Assembly: GCF_000242255.2 (NCBI RefSeq)
Contig: NC_017033.1
Coordinates: forward strand, 2,015,110 to 2,079,109
Origin: Frateuria aurantia DSM 6220
GTDB taxonomy: Bacteria; Pseudomonadota; Gammaproteobacteria; Xanthomonadales; Rhodanobacteraceae
Direction of reading: 5' to 3'
DNA: 64,000 nucleotides
Shown: in pieces, positions 50,734-59,539 of the stretch
How positions within the stretch are numbered: the stretch's first letter is position 1
Layout: every line of letters begins with the position of its first letter
Translations under genes and position numbers: made by a program
The notes under the pieces: generated by a model
Told to the model about the DNA's origin: nothing
What the model saw: the letters and a program-made list of their open reading frames with translations, nothing else
Databases searched by the model: none

Positions 50734-51935
50734 AACACCCCGCCAGGTTGCTCGTTTGCGGATGCCTGCTCCTCAGTCTGCTCCCTGCCGCAAGGCTGAT
50801 GGCCCAGACGACGTCGCCATCCGATCCCGGGCAACCGGCCGTTGCTGCATCCACCGAACATCCGGGACATTTCGGCCTGTTCCACAGCATGTGGAAGCAT
50901 GTGAAGAAAATCGATCATTTGCTGCCAGGTGAGCATGTGGCAACAACGAGCGCCGCTGCCACACCGGATGGCAGCCACCCGGCAGACTCGATTCAAATCA
51001 CCCATGTCGGCCCGATCGAAGACATCACCAATACCGGCGGTCTTTCGGAAGAAATCGTTGATCAGAAATGCAAGGTCCTGATCGCCCCGGTGGGTACCAT
51101 GGGAAGTGCCGGTTCACTGGCACTGCTGACGGGCAAGGTAGCCCTGAACAACCGGTTTCATATCGGCCCCCATATGTCGATAGCCACGGTCGTGGAAGAA
51201 GCCTCGGCCCGACTGAACTGGCTGCCTGCACCTGCAGAACGCGACATTGGCAAGGCATTGCTCAAACACAACCAGGACATGGTACTGCCCCGTACCGGGC
51301 GGCTGGGCCGAATCGCCTACGCTCATGCGGAACAGACTTTGAAAGACGTCCAGATGGCCGCCGGAGACACATCACCTTATCACTTCTCGATCTATGTACT
51401 GAAGGAGTCTGGAAAAAATGCCAGTTCGCTGCCTGGCGGCATCATCGAGCTGGACAGTGACCTGGTCGGCCGCGACTGGGATCCGACCATTGCCTATTTC
51501 CGGGTCGCCCACGAGATGTCTCATATCCTTCAACGGCACGAAACGGAAAGCTACCAGGCCTTGCTTGCCGATTCCGCCACATCGATCGCCAGCCTGAAAG
51601 ACATCATGTCGCGTGATCCGTCACAATTCAAAACCATTTTTGCCTATGCCCACCATCTGCAAAGCACCCGCCTCGACTTCAGCGGAGGCCAGGAACTCCA
51701 GGCCGATGCCTGCGCGGTAAGGCTGATGCACAAGCAATATGCCGACCCTGTACGGTTCACCCAGGCCATGACGGATGTCGAATCCAGTCTGGGACCCGTG
51801 CTGGATGGAGCAGTCCCGGAAACGAAGACCGATATGGTGACGGTGGTGCAGTCGCTGATCCATGGTCCTTATGAACGACATCCAGGCACGCGCGAACGGC
51901 TGGCCAATCTGCGGGCCATGGCTGTTGCGCCCTGA
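50730..51935 (+). CDS. Exported M48-family zinc metalloprotease
   Basis: 401 residues. A signal peptide (about 1-26, ending Leu-Met-Ala-Gln) is followed by an unrecognised N-terminal region (30-190) and an M48 peptidase domain: HEMSH at 261-265 (zinc ligands and catalytic Glu) and the third-ligand segment GGQELQADACAV at about 317-328. Relatives are periplasmic proteases of the LoiP/BepA/YcaL group that act on misfolded outer-membrane proteins. Here the gene is coupled to two small envelope proteins rather than to outer-membrane assembly genes. The start overlaps the preceding stop by four bases. Confidence 0.88.
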   Translation: MKHPARLLVCGCLLLSLLPAARLMAQTTSPSDPGQPAVAASTEHPGHFGLFHSMWKHVKKIDHLLPGEHVATTSAAATPDGSHPADSIQITHVGPIEDITNTGGLSEEIVDQKCKVLIAPVGTMGSAGSLALLTGKVALNNRFHIGPHMSIATVVEEASARLNWLPAPAERDIGKALLKHNQDMVLPRTGRLGRIAYAHAEQTLKDVQMAAGDTSPYHFSIYVLKESGKNASSLPGGIIELDSDLVGRDWDPTIAYFRVAHEMSHILQRHETESYQALLADSATSIASLKDIMSRDPSQFKTIFAYAHHLQSTRLDFSGGQELQADACAVRLMHKQYADPVRFTQAMTDVESSLGPVLDGAVPETKTDMVTVVQSLIHGPYERHPGTRERLANLRAMAVAP

Positions 51936-52264
51936 TGACCCGGCCGACAGATGGATATGCACCATCGAGGCGTTGAAAACACCACCTGTCATCCTGAGCC
52001 TCGAGTATCCAGGCGAAACCCGTCACCGGGAACACGATCGCACGCCTGTTTGTCAGGGCCGGACGGCAGTACCTGATCGCAGGGCCCTTTGGGGAACCTC
52101 GAAAAACCTCACCAGGCACTGCTACCGGCATCATTGAATCAATGGGTTGCATAAAGCTGGATGCGAGGATTCGGAGTTAATAAAGGTTCCCTTTGCGGAT
52201 CAGACGGCCTGCGGTTCGGCAACGATGGATCGGCCATGGATATTGACGTCAGGACCGTCGGAAT
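51936..52264. other. Gene-free stretch
   Basis: About 330 bases between the M48 protease gene and the decayed MocR gene. No credible frame and no clear terminator were found. Confidence 0.45.
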
Positions 52265-53064
52265 GACGAAGCCGCTCGCCCTCTAGACAAAAAGATGCCC
52301 CCGTTGCAGCGGATCACCCTGCAGCAGCAGGCGCACCCTGTCCAGCGCCAGACTGGCATTGTCCCTTGCACATCCCATCGGAAGACGCAAGGCTTCAACG
52401 GGCGATGACCCCGCTGGCGCGAGGCCGTAACGCTCAGTTGTTCCAGCGAGCGGATAAACAAGCGTGCGCTCCAAGGGGCGGGCAAGGGCAGCCACACATG
52501 CAACCCCAAGGGCCCGCACAGGCATCGAGCGGAAGCGGACCGCGGGCCAGCGCCAGCCTGGACCGGCATTCACACCGGGTGGCCGCCACTATGGCTCGGC
52601 CATGCCACTCCGTATCCATTGCTCAGAGAGGCCGTAAAGCAGGGGTGATCCCCCCATGCCAGCCGCGCCCAGATGATCGATCACGGCATCGGCCGCCATC
52701 GGGTCGGGCGCCATTACCAGCGCGGGGCGCAGGCTCGACCACAGACATTTCGGGAGCGAGGAGATGTAGTAGGCCTTCAGATCCGAGATGCATGCGGCGA
52801 CGGCAGATGCCTGTCGGGCGGGTATCCCGTGCACGTCACCAGGAGAGCACGACTTCGCAACCATCGGGCGATCAGACTCGCCCCCTCGCACCAGGCCGAT
52901 GGCAGCGATTCCAAGGGGGGATACTGCAACGCCGGGTCACCGGCAGCCGGATCTCGCATCAGCACTTGAAGCTGTATCGACAACGCTGCGCACGCCGAAA
53001 TCATCGCCTGCTTGTCACCGGATGTTCGCGTAAGCCTCCGCAAGATATCGACACCCGCTTTCAA
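52265..53064 (-). pseudogene. Remnant of a MocR-type (GntR/PLP aminotransferase-like) regulator
   Basis: Three minus-strand pieces in different frames line up with the aminotransferase-like half of MocR regulators. 53064 to about 52890 carries a TSGDKQAMISACAALSIQL segment (the SGAQQAL region). 52790 to 52589 carries YYISSLPKCLWSSLRPALVM, the PLP-lysine region (usually SFSKTLWPGLR). 52570 to about 52265 carries GLHVWLPLPAPW in one frame and YGLAPAGSSPVEALRLPMG in another, the usual C-terminal end. At least two frameshifts separate them, and the N-terminal winged-helix domain is missing. The gene is dead. Confidence 0.75.
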
Positions 53065-53120
53065 GCCTTGCCGGCATCTTCCGGGAACAGTCTGTCGTCA
53101 TCCAGCCGAGGGAATCTTCC

Positions 53121-53483
53121 ATGTCATGGATCTACAACCGACGCAACGGTCAACTGGAACACAATGGCCGTGCCTACAGCGGCTCACCCACCGAGCCGGT
53201 GGCGGAGCCTGCCCTCCATCCGTCACCACACGACGGCCATCCGGCGCTGCCATCCGGTCGGTATCGGATCGGCTCCCCGTTTACCCATGCCCGTACCGGC
53301 GCATTCACCTTGGGACTGACGCCATCAGTGACCAATCACGGCGCGCATCGCCACAGCTACCTGATCCACGGACCGCATCCCGGCCACCCCGCCGATGCAG
53401 CTCATGGCAGTCTGGTCCTGCCCTTGTCGCTGCGCCGACTGATATGGACCAGCGGTGATCGTTCACTGGAAGTGGTCACCTGA
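53121..53483 (+). CDS. DUF2778/Tlde1-like protein with Cys-to-Ser active-site change
   Basis: 120 residues. It begins WIYNRRNGQLEHNG and has a PSGRYRIG strand, a YLIHG segment (about 81-85) and an HGSLVLP segment (about 95-101), the order of the DUF2778 family. That family includes Tlde1, a type VI secretion effector that acts on peptidoglycan tetrapeptides as an L,D-transpeptidase/carboxypeptidase. In those the last motif reads HGCI, with a catalytic Cys. Here it is Ser97 (codon AGT, one base from TGT). GAGGGA lies eight bases before the ATG. No type VI genes or recognisable immunity gene are adjacent. Confidence 0.75.
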   Translation: MSWIYNRRNGQLEHNGRAYSGSPTEPVAEPALHPSPHDGHPALPSGRYRIGSPFTHARTGAFTLGLTPSVTNHGAHRHSYLIHGPHPGHPADAAHGSLVLPLSLRRLIWTSGDRSLEVVT

Positions 53484-53729
53484 CAACACTGCATTGGACC
53501 ACTCCTGCGTCGATCCTTGACCCGCATGGACGAAGTTGCACTTTTCATCCGTGCGGTCCGGGTCAATTCCGTGTCCACGCACACACCGAAAGCCTGCGGG
53601 CAAATCCACCTCCGGGAAGCGGCCACCCGTAGGAGGAGGGTGTCCACGCAGGTCAGACCCGCCACGATGCATGATCAGACGGTAGCGCCTCAGCCTGCAG
53701 CAGCCAGGCGCCGTCCTGCGTGGCGTGAC

Positions 53730-54659
53730 TCAAGGTGCTGCCGCCATCGTGACGAGAGCCATGTCAGCCACCGGCTCGACCCAGGCCACGGCATCATGGG
53801 GATGCAGGCTTTCAAGATGGCGGACCTGGACCCTGACCTGTCGATACCCGTCAAGAGCGGAGGCGATGTCCCGCGCCGCATCTTCGACGAACATCAGATG
53901 CCGACCGTTTCTGGCCGCAAACTCCTGCTCGTCGGCCCGCTTGACGGCGGTCTGCAAAGGCGTGCCCACGGCGGCCTCGACACGATCGACAAGCTCCAGG
54001 GCACCCAGATGCCCGCCCGCCGCCAATTCGACGGCGACACGGGCTTCGCTGCGCTGGCTGTGCGGCGTAGCGGAGGTCGCATGGTTCTGCAGCCAGTCCG
54101 CGACCTTGGCTGGCGGAACATGGGAATGCCCCTGAAATGCCCGCAGAAAATCCGCCCCGATCAACTGGCGTGACAATGCCGCCGAGCAAGGGCAGGTCGA
54201 GGCATAGCCCACGATGACCTCCAGCCGCCCCCGAAACACGCCCTGGATCAGGCTGGCCTCCACTTGCAGCGGATAGGCTTTCCAGCCGGCAAGACCTTGG
54301 GTCACCAGCGCAGGGCGTTCGACCAGCAGCTCCAGTTTCAGGCGCAGACGGGCACTGCGACTGCCACAATCCGCATGGCTTTCGATCAACGCAGCAAGCA
54401 GGCGGCTCAGCACCGCTTTCGACAAGGCCGGACCACCTGTCAAGCCACCCAGCCGATGATGCAGCCGGGACATGTGAATGCCCTTGACCTGCGGCCGAGG
54501 CAGATCGACCTGAACATCGGCGCGAGCATGCACCCTGGCGGCTGCACCCGTTTCGGCCAGCGTAATGGGCAGATCGATCCCCTGCATACCGACCCAGGCC
54601 AGCGCACGAGGCGCTGACGGGCATTCGGTGGCCGAGATATCAGGGAGCCGACTTTTCAT
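53730..54659 (-). CDS. folE2: GTP cyclohydrolase FolE2 (type IB)
   Basis: 309 residues of the COG1469 family. The [10 protein letters not shown] segment contains the conserved catalytic-site Cys, and an Arg/Glu-rich GHSHVPPAK region follows. FolE2 makes 7,8-dihydroneopterin triphosphate for folate with a metal other than zinc, replacing the zinc enzyme FolE under zinc limitation. The ATG at 54659 overlaps the zigA stop (ATGA), so folE2 is coupled to zigA and belongs to the Zur-controlled operon. Confidence 0.92.
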   Translation of the reverse strand: MKSRLPDISATECPSAPRALAWVGMQGIDLPITLAETGAAARVHARADVQVDLPRPQVKGIHMSRLHHRLGGLTGGPALSKAVLSRLLAALIESHADCGSRSARLRLKLELLVERPALVTQGLAGWKAYPLQVEASLIQGVFRGRLEVIVGYASTCPCSAALSRQLIGADFLRAFQGHSHVPPAKVADWLQNHATSATPHSQRSEARVAVELAAGGHLGALELVDRVEAAVGTPLQTAVKRADEQEFAARNGRHLMFVEDAARDIASALDGYRQVRVQVRHLESLHPHDAVAWVEPVADMALVTMAAAP

Positions 54660-55885
54660 GGGAGTTCCTTGGGCCAGTCGGCGAAAGCGTGGGGCCAGGT
54701 CATCCACACCTGCGGGCCTTCCCGCATTTCCTGATCAGTCAACAAGCAGACATCCAGCCGCGCCCTCAGATCCGCCTCGTTCATATCCATGCCGATCAGC
54801 ACCAGTTCCTGACGGGCATCACCGACCTGATCATCCCAGCGGGAACGGATAAGTTGTACGGTGTCCGGATCTTCGGGCCAGCGCTCGGGCGGTATTGCGG
54901 CCCACCAATAACCTGCCGGCCCGTGCCGGGCAACCGCACCGGCCTGCGACCAGTTGCCGGCCACGGCTGGATGGGTGGCCAGCCAGAAGAAACCTTTGGA
55001 TCGCACCACGCCCGGCCACTCATCCCGCACCAGTTCCGCAAAACGTCGCGGATGAAAGGGACGTCTGGCCCGATAGACAAAACTGGCCATCCCATAGGTC
55101 TCGGTTTCGGGCACATGCGTGCCGCGCAGCTCCTGCAGCCACCCCGGTGCTCTTGCCGCCGCCTCGAAATCGAACAGCCCGGTACCCAGCACGCGGTCAA
55201 GCGCCAACCTGCCAAACTCGGCAACCTCGATATGCGCCCGCGGGTTCAGACGCTGCAAGATGGCCATCAGTCGCTGCCGCTCGACAGGCTCGACCAGATC
55301 AATCTTGTTCAGCACGATCACATCGCAGAACTCGATCTGCTCGATCAACAAGTCGACGACCGTGCGCTGGTCCTGCTCACCCATTGATTCGCCACGAGCC
55401 TGCAGACTGTCCCGTGAGCTGTAATCACGGAGGAAATTGAAGGCATCCACCACGGTCACCATGGTATCGAGTCTGGCGACATCATTGAGACAGCGACCGT
55501 CCTCACCCGCGAAGGTGAAGGTTTCCGCCACCGGAAGCGGCTCGGAAATTCCGGTCGATTCGATCACCAGATGATCAAAGCGCCCCTCCTCCGCCAGCCG
55601 TCCCACCTCCAGCAACAGGTCCTCGCGCAGAGTGCAGCAGATGCAGCCATTGCTCATTTCCACCAGCTTCTCATCGGTCCGCGACAGCTCGGCGCCTCCC
55701 TCACGGACCAGCGTCGCGTCGATATTGACCTCGCTCATGTCGTTGACGATCACCGCTACTCGGCGGCCGTCGCGATTGTTCAGAATATGATTCAGCAAGG
55801 TGGTCTTGCCCGCGCCCAGAAATCCGGAAAGCACGGTAACCGGCAGAGGAGGCTTGGTGGTCGAGGCTGATGGATCGGCTTTCAT
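54656..55885 (-). CDS. zigA: Zinc-chaperone GTPase of the COG0523 family (ZigA-like)
   Basis: 409 residues. Walker [10 protein letters not shown] is at 21-29, the metal motif CICC is at 81-84, the GTPase base motif NKID lies in [12 protein letters not shown], and the C-terminal CobW_C domain follows (about 280-400). COG0523 proteins of this subgroup are thought to deliver scarce zinc to key enzymes. The gene lies between zur and folE2 on one strand and starts 45 bases after the zur stop. Confidence 0.92.
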   Translation of the reverse strand: MKADPSASTTKPPLPVTVLSGFLGAGKTTLLNHILNNRDGRRVAVIVNDMSEVNIDATLVREGGAELSRTDEKLVEMSNGCICCTLREDLLLEVGRLAEEGRFDHLVIESTGISEPLPVAETFTFAGEDGRCLNDVARLDTMVTVVDAFNFLRDYSSRDSLQARGESMGEQDQRTVVDLLIEQIEFCDVIVLNKIDLVEPVERQRLMAILQRLNPRAHIEVAEFGRLALDRVLGTGLFDFEAAARAPGWLQELRGTHVPETETYGMASFVYRARRPFHPRRFAELVRDEWPGVVRSKGFFWLATHPAVAGNWSQAGAVARHGPAGYWWAAIPPERWPEDPDTVQLIRSRWDDQVGDARQELVLIGMDMNEADLRARLDVCLLTDQEMREGPQVWMTWPHAFADWPKELP

Positions 55886-55930
55886 AAAGGCTCAATGCTC
55901 CGGTTCACTTTCAAAAAATACGGCTCGCTA

Positions 55931-56332
55931 TCAGTCCTGGCCCTGCCTGTCGGGATCACAGCCACGACAAATTCCGTGCAGCTCGATCACCGGGCGCTGC
56001 AGCTTGAAGTCCTGGCCATCCATCCACTGCCTCAGGTCGCGCCCCAGATCGGCCCGCGCGGATTCCTCGACCCGCCCGCAGTGATCACAAATGGCATAGG
56101 CCTTGAAATCACCGGCGTCGCATCCGTCCTCACGGCAGGCAACGTACGCGTTCAGGCTTTCGAGTCGATGGACCAGGCCTTGGCGCGCCAGTTTTTCCAG
56201 CGCCCGATACACCTGGGTCGGCGCATTGAAACCATCCGTCCGCAGATGCTCCAGCAAGGCATAGGCGCTCATCGGACCCTCCGCCTGCTGCAACAAGCTC
56301 CATACCCGCTGCTGATGAACAGTCAAAGACAT
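55931..56332 (-). CDS. zur: Fur-family zinc-uptake regulator
   Basis: 133 residues with an N-terminal winged helix (about 1-75; the NAPTQVYRALEKL recognition segment) and a C-terminal dimerisation domain with Cys pairs in CDHCG and CRGC that form the structural zinc site. It represses zinc-starvation genes when zinc-loaded. The ATG at 56332 gives the normal length; an upstream in-frame ATG (56482) runs through the Zur box. It is the first gene of zur-zigA-folE2 and is preceded by its own operator. Confidence 0.92.
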   Translation of the reverse strand: MSLTVHQQRVWSLLQQAEGPMSAYALLEHLRTDGFNAPTQVYRALEKLARQGLVHRLESLNAYVACREDGCDAGDFKAYAICDHCGRVEESARADLGRDLRQWMDGQDFKLQRPVIELHGICRGCDPDRQGQD

Positions 56333-56365
56333 GGCAATCCCAGGCCTCGTGCATGCCCTATTGAA

Positions 56366-56385
56366 TGTTATGTTATAACATCTCA
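56366..56385. promoter_or_regulatory. Zur box
   Basis: A perfect 12-base palindrome ATGTTATAACAT (56370-56381) within TGTTATGTTATAACATCTCA matches the proteobacterial Zur consensus. It lies 34-53 bases before the zur start, so zur autoregulates and controls zigA and folE2. Confidence 0.88.
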
Positions 56386-56497
56386 AAATGAATTGCCAAG
56401 ATGGCAGCCGGCCGTCAGCAACCGCCATGGGAGACACGCCGTGGCCATGTTCTGCGCCACAGCCGGCGGACATCCGGTGCACCGGACTCCAGGACTG

Positions 56498-56860
56498 TCA
56501 GGCCCGGACCCCATCGCCGGGAGGCACGGATCCTGATTGCCCGCCCGTACGGCGAAGCGGCCCTTGATTGTCAATGCGGATGTGCAACAGCTCGTCAGGA
56601 CACTGTTCAGGCACCTCCAGCAGATCACGACGCCGGACATGCACCCGCCTATCCCCGACCTCTTCTTCGAACGGGCGGAACAACAGATACGAACTGATGG
56701 TCGTACCGAAGACCGCCACCACTGCCTTCAGCCAGATCGGATGATGCAGTCGCAACATGCCGGCGATGCTGCGCACGGTAGTCCGCCCGATCCTGGCGCT
56801 GATGATCTGGATCGAGGCCTGGACGGCCCTGCCATGGAACCGTCGTCGCCGCCGACCTCC
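56498..56860 (-). pseudogene. Remnant of an Nramp-type divalent metal transporter
   Basis: In one minus-strand frame from about 56860 to 56498, the translation contains VQASIQIISARIGRTT (the helix after the first Nramp signature), RLHHPIWL, then directly VVAVFGTTISSYLLF and EEEV, and later LLEVPEQ and HIRID. Intact Nramp proteins have more than 100 residues between the HYP-x-W and the TTISPYLFF segments, so a large internal deletion is visible. The N-terminal DPG region and all C-terminal helices are gone. A possible decayed N-terminal piece (Asp-Asp-Leu-Ala-Ala-Met) lies in another frame near 57020-57040. A metal transporter fits the zinc-operon neighbourhood. Confidence 0.72.
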
Positions 56861-57326
56861 GACTCAGGCGCGGTCGTTGTCGCGCCGAGTCCTCCACCGC
56901 AGTCATGCAGGGCGGTGCCACCTGCAGAGCCGGACGGCCACCGCGGCCCCTGCCCGCAACCAATTCTCGGCACACGGCCTGGTATTCGGGGCCATGGCGG
57001 CCAGATCATCCTGATGCCAGCGGAGCAATCCCCGGGTCCCGTGGTGCCAACACGGATGCCTTGCCATGATCGGTTTGTTCAAACCGCTGTCGAACGTGGC
57101 GGTGATTCAAGGCGAGCCGATCACCCTTGCGTAGAGCCGCATATCCCTATGGAGCATGGTCGTGGCCTGAATTGCCGATGGTCCGATGGCCGCCCGGACC
57201 AAACGCGGATCTCCATGGAGACATCATGCATCTATACAACAGCGAAATGGAGCACGACATAGGCATCATCGGTTTTCCATCATTGGATCCGGACCCTGAA
57301 TGCGCGTGCCTCGCCCCGTCCCGGCT
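56861..57326. other. Stretch without intact gene
   Basis: About 470 bases between the Nramp remnant and the LysR stop. It probably includes decayed 5' sequence of the remnant. No other gene or structured element was recognised. Confidence 0.45.
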
Positions 57327-58229
57327 TCAGTCATCAAAAGCCGGCACCCCCAGCACCTCGATCACATGGTCAAGAAAGCAGGTGATCCGCGCCGCCAGCG
57401 CCGTATTGCGGTAGTACACGGCGTGGATGGCCTGACGCTGCTCGAAGGTCTCATCGGCCAGAACCTGTACCAGCCGGCCATCACGACGATCATCCCGTGT
57501 CATGAAATCGGAAAGACAGACAAGACCCAAACCGGCCAGCGCCATCTGTCGCAAGGTCTCGCCGCTGGAACTGGCCAGCTCAGGACATACCGTCAACCCC
57601 GCCCCGCCCGCAGGGCCGAGCGGCCAGTCGTTGAGTGTCGCCGGCTGATTGAAGCCCAGCAGGACATGCCTCTGCAGATCCGCGGCAGTGCCCGGAAGGC
57701 CCCGGCGCCGCAGATAATCCGGGCTGGCCAGCACCCGCAGCCGGCTGCTGCCGATGGGACGGGCATGCAAGGTGGAATCCTTCAGCGCGCCGATACGAAA
57801 GGCGATATCCGTCCGCTTCTCGATCAGGTCGACGATGCCTTCGTTGGAATTCAATTCGAGAACGACAGCCGGGTAGCGCTCGCGGAAACCGGCCAGCAGA
57901 GGCACCAGCACATGCAGCATGAACGGAGTGGCTGCATCCACCCGCAAGCGGCCTACAGGCCGCATGCGTCGTGCGGCCATCTGCTCTTCGGCGGCATCCA
58001 CCGCGGCCAGAATGTCCCGCGCCTGTGGCAGCAGCTCCGTACCTTCCTCGGTGAGTTCCAGTCGGCGCGTGGTACGGCGCAGCAGACTGGTCTGCAGCTT
58101 CTCCTCCAGTCGGGCCAGGGTCCGGCTGGTGGCTGAAACGGTCAAGTCCAGCCGCTCGGAGGCCGCCGTGATCGAACCGGCCTCCACCACCGCCACAAAG
58201 GCCTGCAATTCATCCAGCGAGGTTTTCAT
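57327..58229 (-). CDS. LysR-family transcriptional regulator
   Basis: 300 residues. The N-terminal winged helix (about 1-62; FVAVVEAGSITAASERL, then SRTLARLEEKL) and a periplasmic-binding-fold effector domain (about 90-290) are typical of the CrgA-like group. It is divergently placed to the MFS gene at 58329 with 99 bases between them, so it likely controls that gene. The start at 58229 fits the family; the frame stays open further upstream but runs antisense through the MFS gene. Confidence 0.9.
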   Translation of the reverse strand: MKTSLDELQAFVAVVEAGSITAASERLDLTVSATSRTLARLEEKLQTSLLRRTTRRLELTEEGTELLPQARDILAAVDAAEEQMAARRMRPVGRLRVDAATPFMLHVLVPLLAGFRERYPAVVLELNSNEGIVDLIEKRTDIAFRIGALKDSTLHARPIGSSRLRVLASPDYLRRRGLPGTAADLQRHVLLGFNQPATLNDWPLGPAGGAGLTVCPELASSSGETLRQMALAGLGLVCLSDFMTRDDRRDGRLVQVLADETFEQRQAIHAVYYRNTALAARITCFLDHVIEVLGVPAFDD

Positions 58230-58328
58230 TTCTTGATATTTTTTCAAAAGACCATGACTTATAAACCGCTTATTCCGCAAAGACAAAGCCGGCAGACTGG
58301 CCAGCCTACCCCATAGCCGGATCGCTCC

Positions 58329-59504
58329 ATGCCTCTTGCCCTGCTGGCCCTGACCCTGGCCGCTTTTGCCATCGGCACCACCGAATTCGTGATTGTCGGC
58401 CTGATTCCCACCATCGCCGGCGACCTGCATGTCAGCCTGCCTTCGGCCGGCCTGCTGGTCAGCGTCTATGCTCTGGCCGTCGCCATCGGCGCACCGCTGC
58501 TGTCGGCACTGACCAGCAGATGGCCACGCAAGGCCCTGCTGATCGGTCTGATGGGCCTGTTCACGCTCGGCAATCTGGTCGCCTGGCAGGCGCCCGGCTA
58601 TGCCAGTCTGGTGATGGCCCGGATCCTGACCGGACTGGCCCACGGCGTGTTCTTCTCGGTCGGCTCGGTCGTGGCGACCCAGCTGGTGCCACGCGAAAAG
58701 GCCGCCCGCGCCATGGCCACCATGTTCAGCGGCATGACCGTGGCCTTTGTGCTGGGCATTCCGCTGGGCACCTGGATCGGCCAGCACTTCGGCTGGCATG
58801 CCAGCTTTCTGGTGGTCGCCGTCTTCGGTCTGATCGCGCTGCTCGGTGCCATGGCGCTGGTGCCGGCCGATATCGAGCAGCCGCCAGCGGCCCCTTGGAA
58901 CCGGCAATGGCAGGTCTTGCTGCAGCCCGATCTGCTGCGGGTCTACGCCATGACGGCCATTGGCTACGGCGGCTCACTGATCGCTTTCACTTATCTGGCC
59001 TCGATATTGCAGCAGATGGCCGGCTTCGCCCCGAAACAGCTCGGCCCGGTCCTGATGGCCTATGGCATCTCGGTAGCTGTCGGCAATCTCTGGGGCGGAC
59101 GCCTGACCGACAGGCACGGCCCGATCATCGCCCTGGCCATCCTGTTCGGCCTGCTGAGCCTGGTGCTGGTGACGCTTGGCCTGACCATGCACAGCAAGCC
59201 CCTGCTGGTCATGACCGTGCTGGCTTGGGGTGCCGTCGCCTTCGGCAATGTGCCGGCGCTGCAGGTACTGGTCTTGCGCCAGGCCGAGCGAACCGTGCCC
59301 GATGCGGTCGATCTCGCGGCCGGCTTCAATATTTCGGCCTTCAATCTCGGGGTGGCCGGCGGCGCCTGGATCGGTGCCGAAGTGGTCACCCGGATCGGAC
59401 TGGCTGCCACGCCCTGGATCGCCGCCGCCTTTACCCTCATCGCCCTGGCACTGACCGGCTGGTCGGCACGCTACGACAGTCTGCCGCTCCGCACCACCGG
59501 CTGA
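58329..59504 (+). CDS. MFS efflux transporter (AraJ/YdhP-like)
   Basis: 391 residues, twelve membrane helices. The start FAIGTTEFVIVGLIPTIAGDL and the ALTSRWPRKALLIGLM loop are characteristic of the small sugar-efflux/YdhP/AraJ group (DHA1 family). It exports small molecules; the substrate is unknown. It is divergent from a LysR gene and followed by two NAD(P)H-dependent reductases, a common arrangement of an electrophile or aldehyde response. Confidence 0.88.
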   Translation: MPLALLALTLAAFAIGTTEFVIVGLIPTIAGDLHVSLPSAGLLVSVYALAVAIGAPLLSALTSRWPRKALLIGLMGLFTLGNLVAWQAPGYASLVMARILTGLAHGVFFSVGSVVATQLVPREKAARAMATMFSGMTVAFVLGIPLGTWIGQHFGWHASFLVVAVFGLIALLGAMALVPADIEQPPAAPWNRQWQVLLQPDLLRVYAMTAIGYGGSLIAFTYLASILQQMAGFAPKQLGPVLMAYGISVAVGNLWGGRLTDRHGPIIALAILFGLLSLVLVTLGLTMHSKPLLVMTVLAWGAVAFGNVPALQVLVLRQAERTVPDAVDLAAGFNISAFNLGVAGGAWIGAEVVTRIGLAATPWIAAAFTLIALALTGWSARYDSLPLRTTG

Positions 59505-59539
59505 TACTCCGGCTTGAATCTCTCTGACAGGACGTGTCC

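Noticed and set aside
56537..57262. A plus-strand frame of 241 codons upstream of zur
   Set aside because: It lies antisense to the Nramp remnant, has Pro/Arg/Asp composition without domain signals and no ribosome-binding site.
58230..58907. In-frame 226-codon N-terminal extension of the LysR gene at 57327
   Set aside because: It is antisense to the MFS transporter gene; the LysR family starts at the chosen ATG, and the extension is low-complexity Gln/Gly/His.
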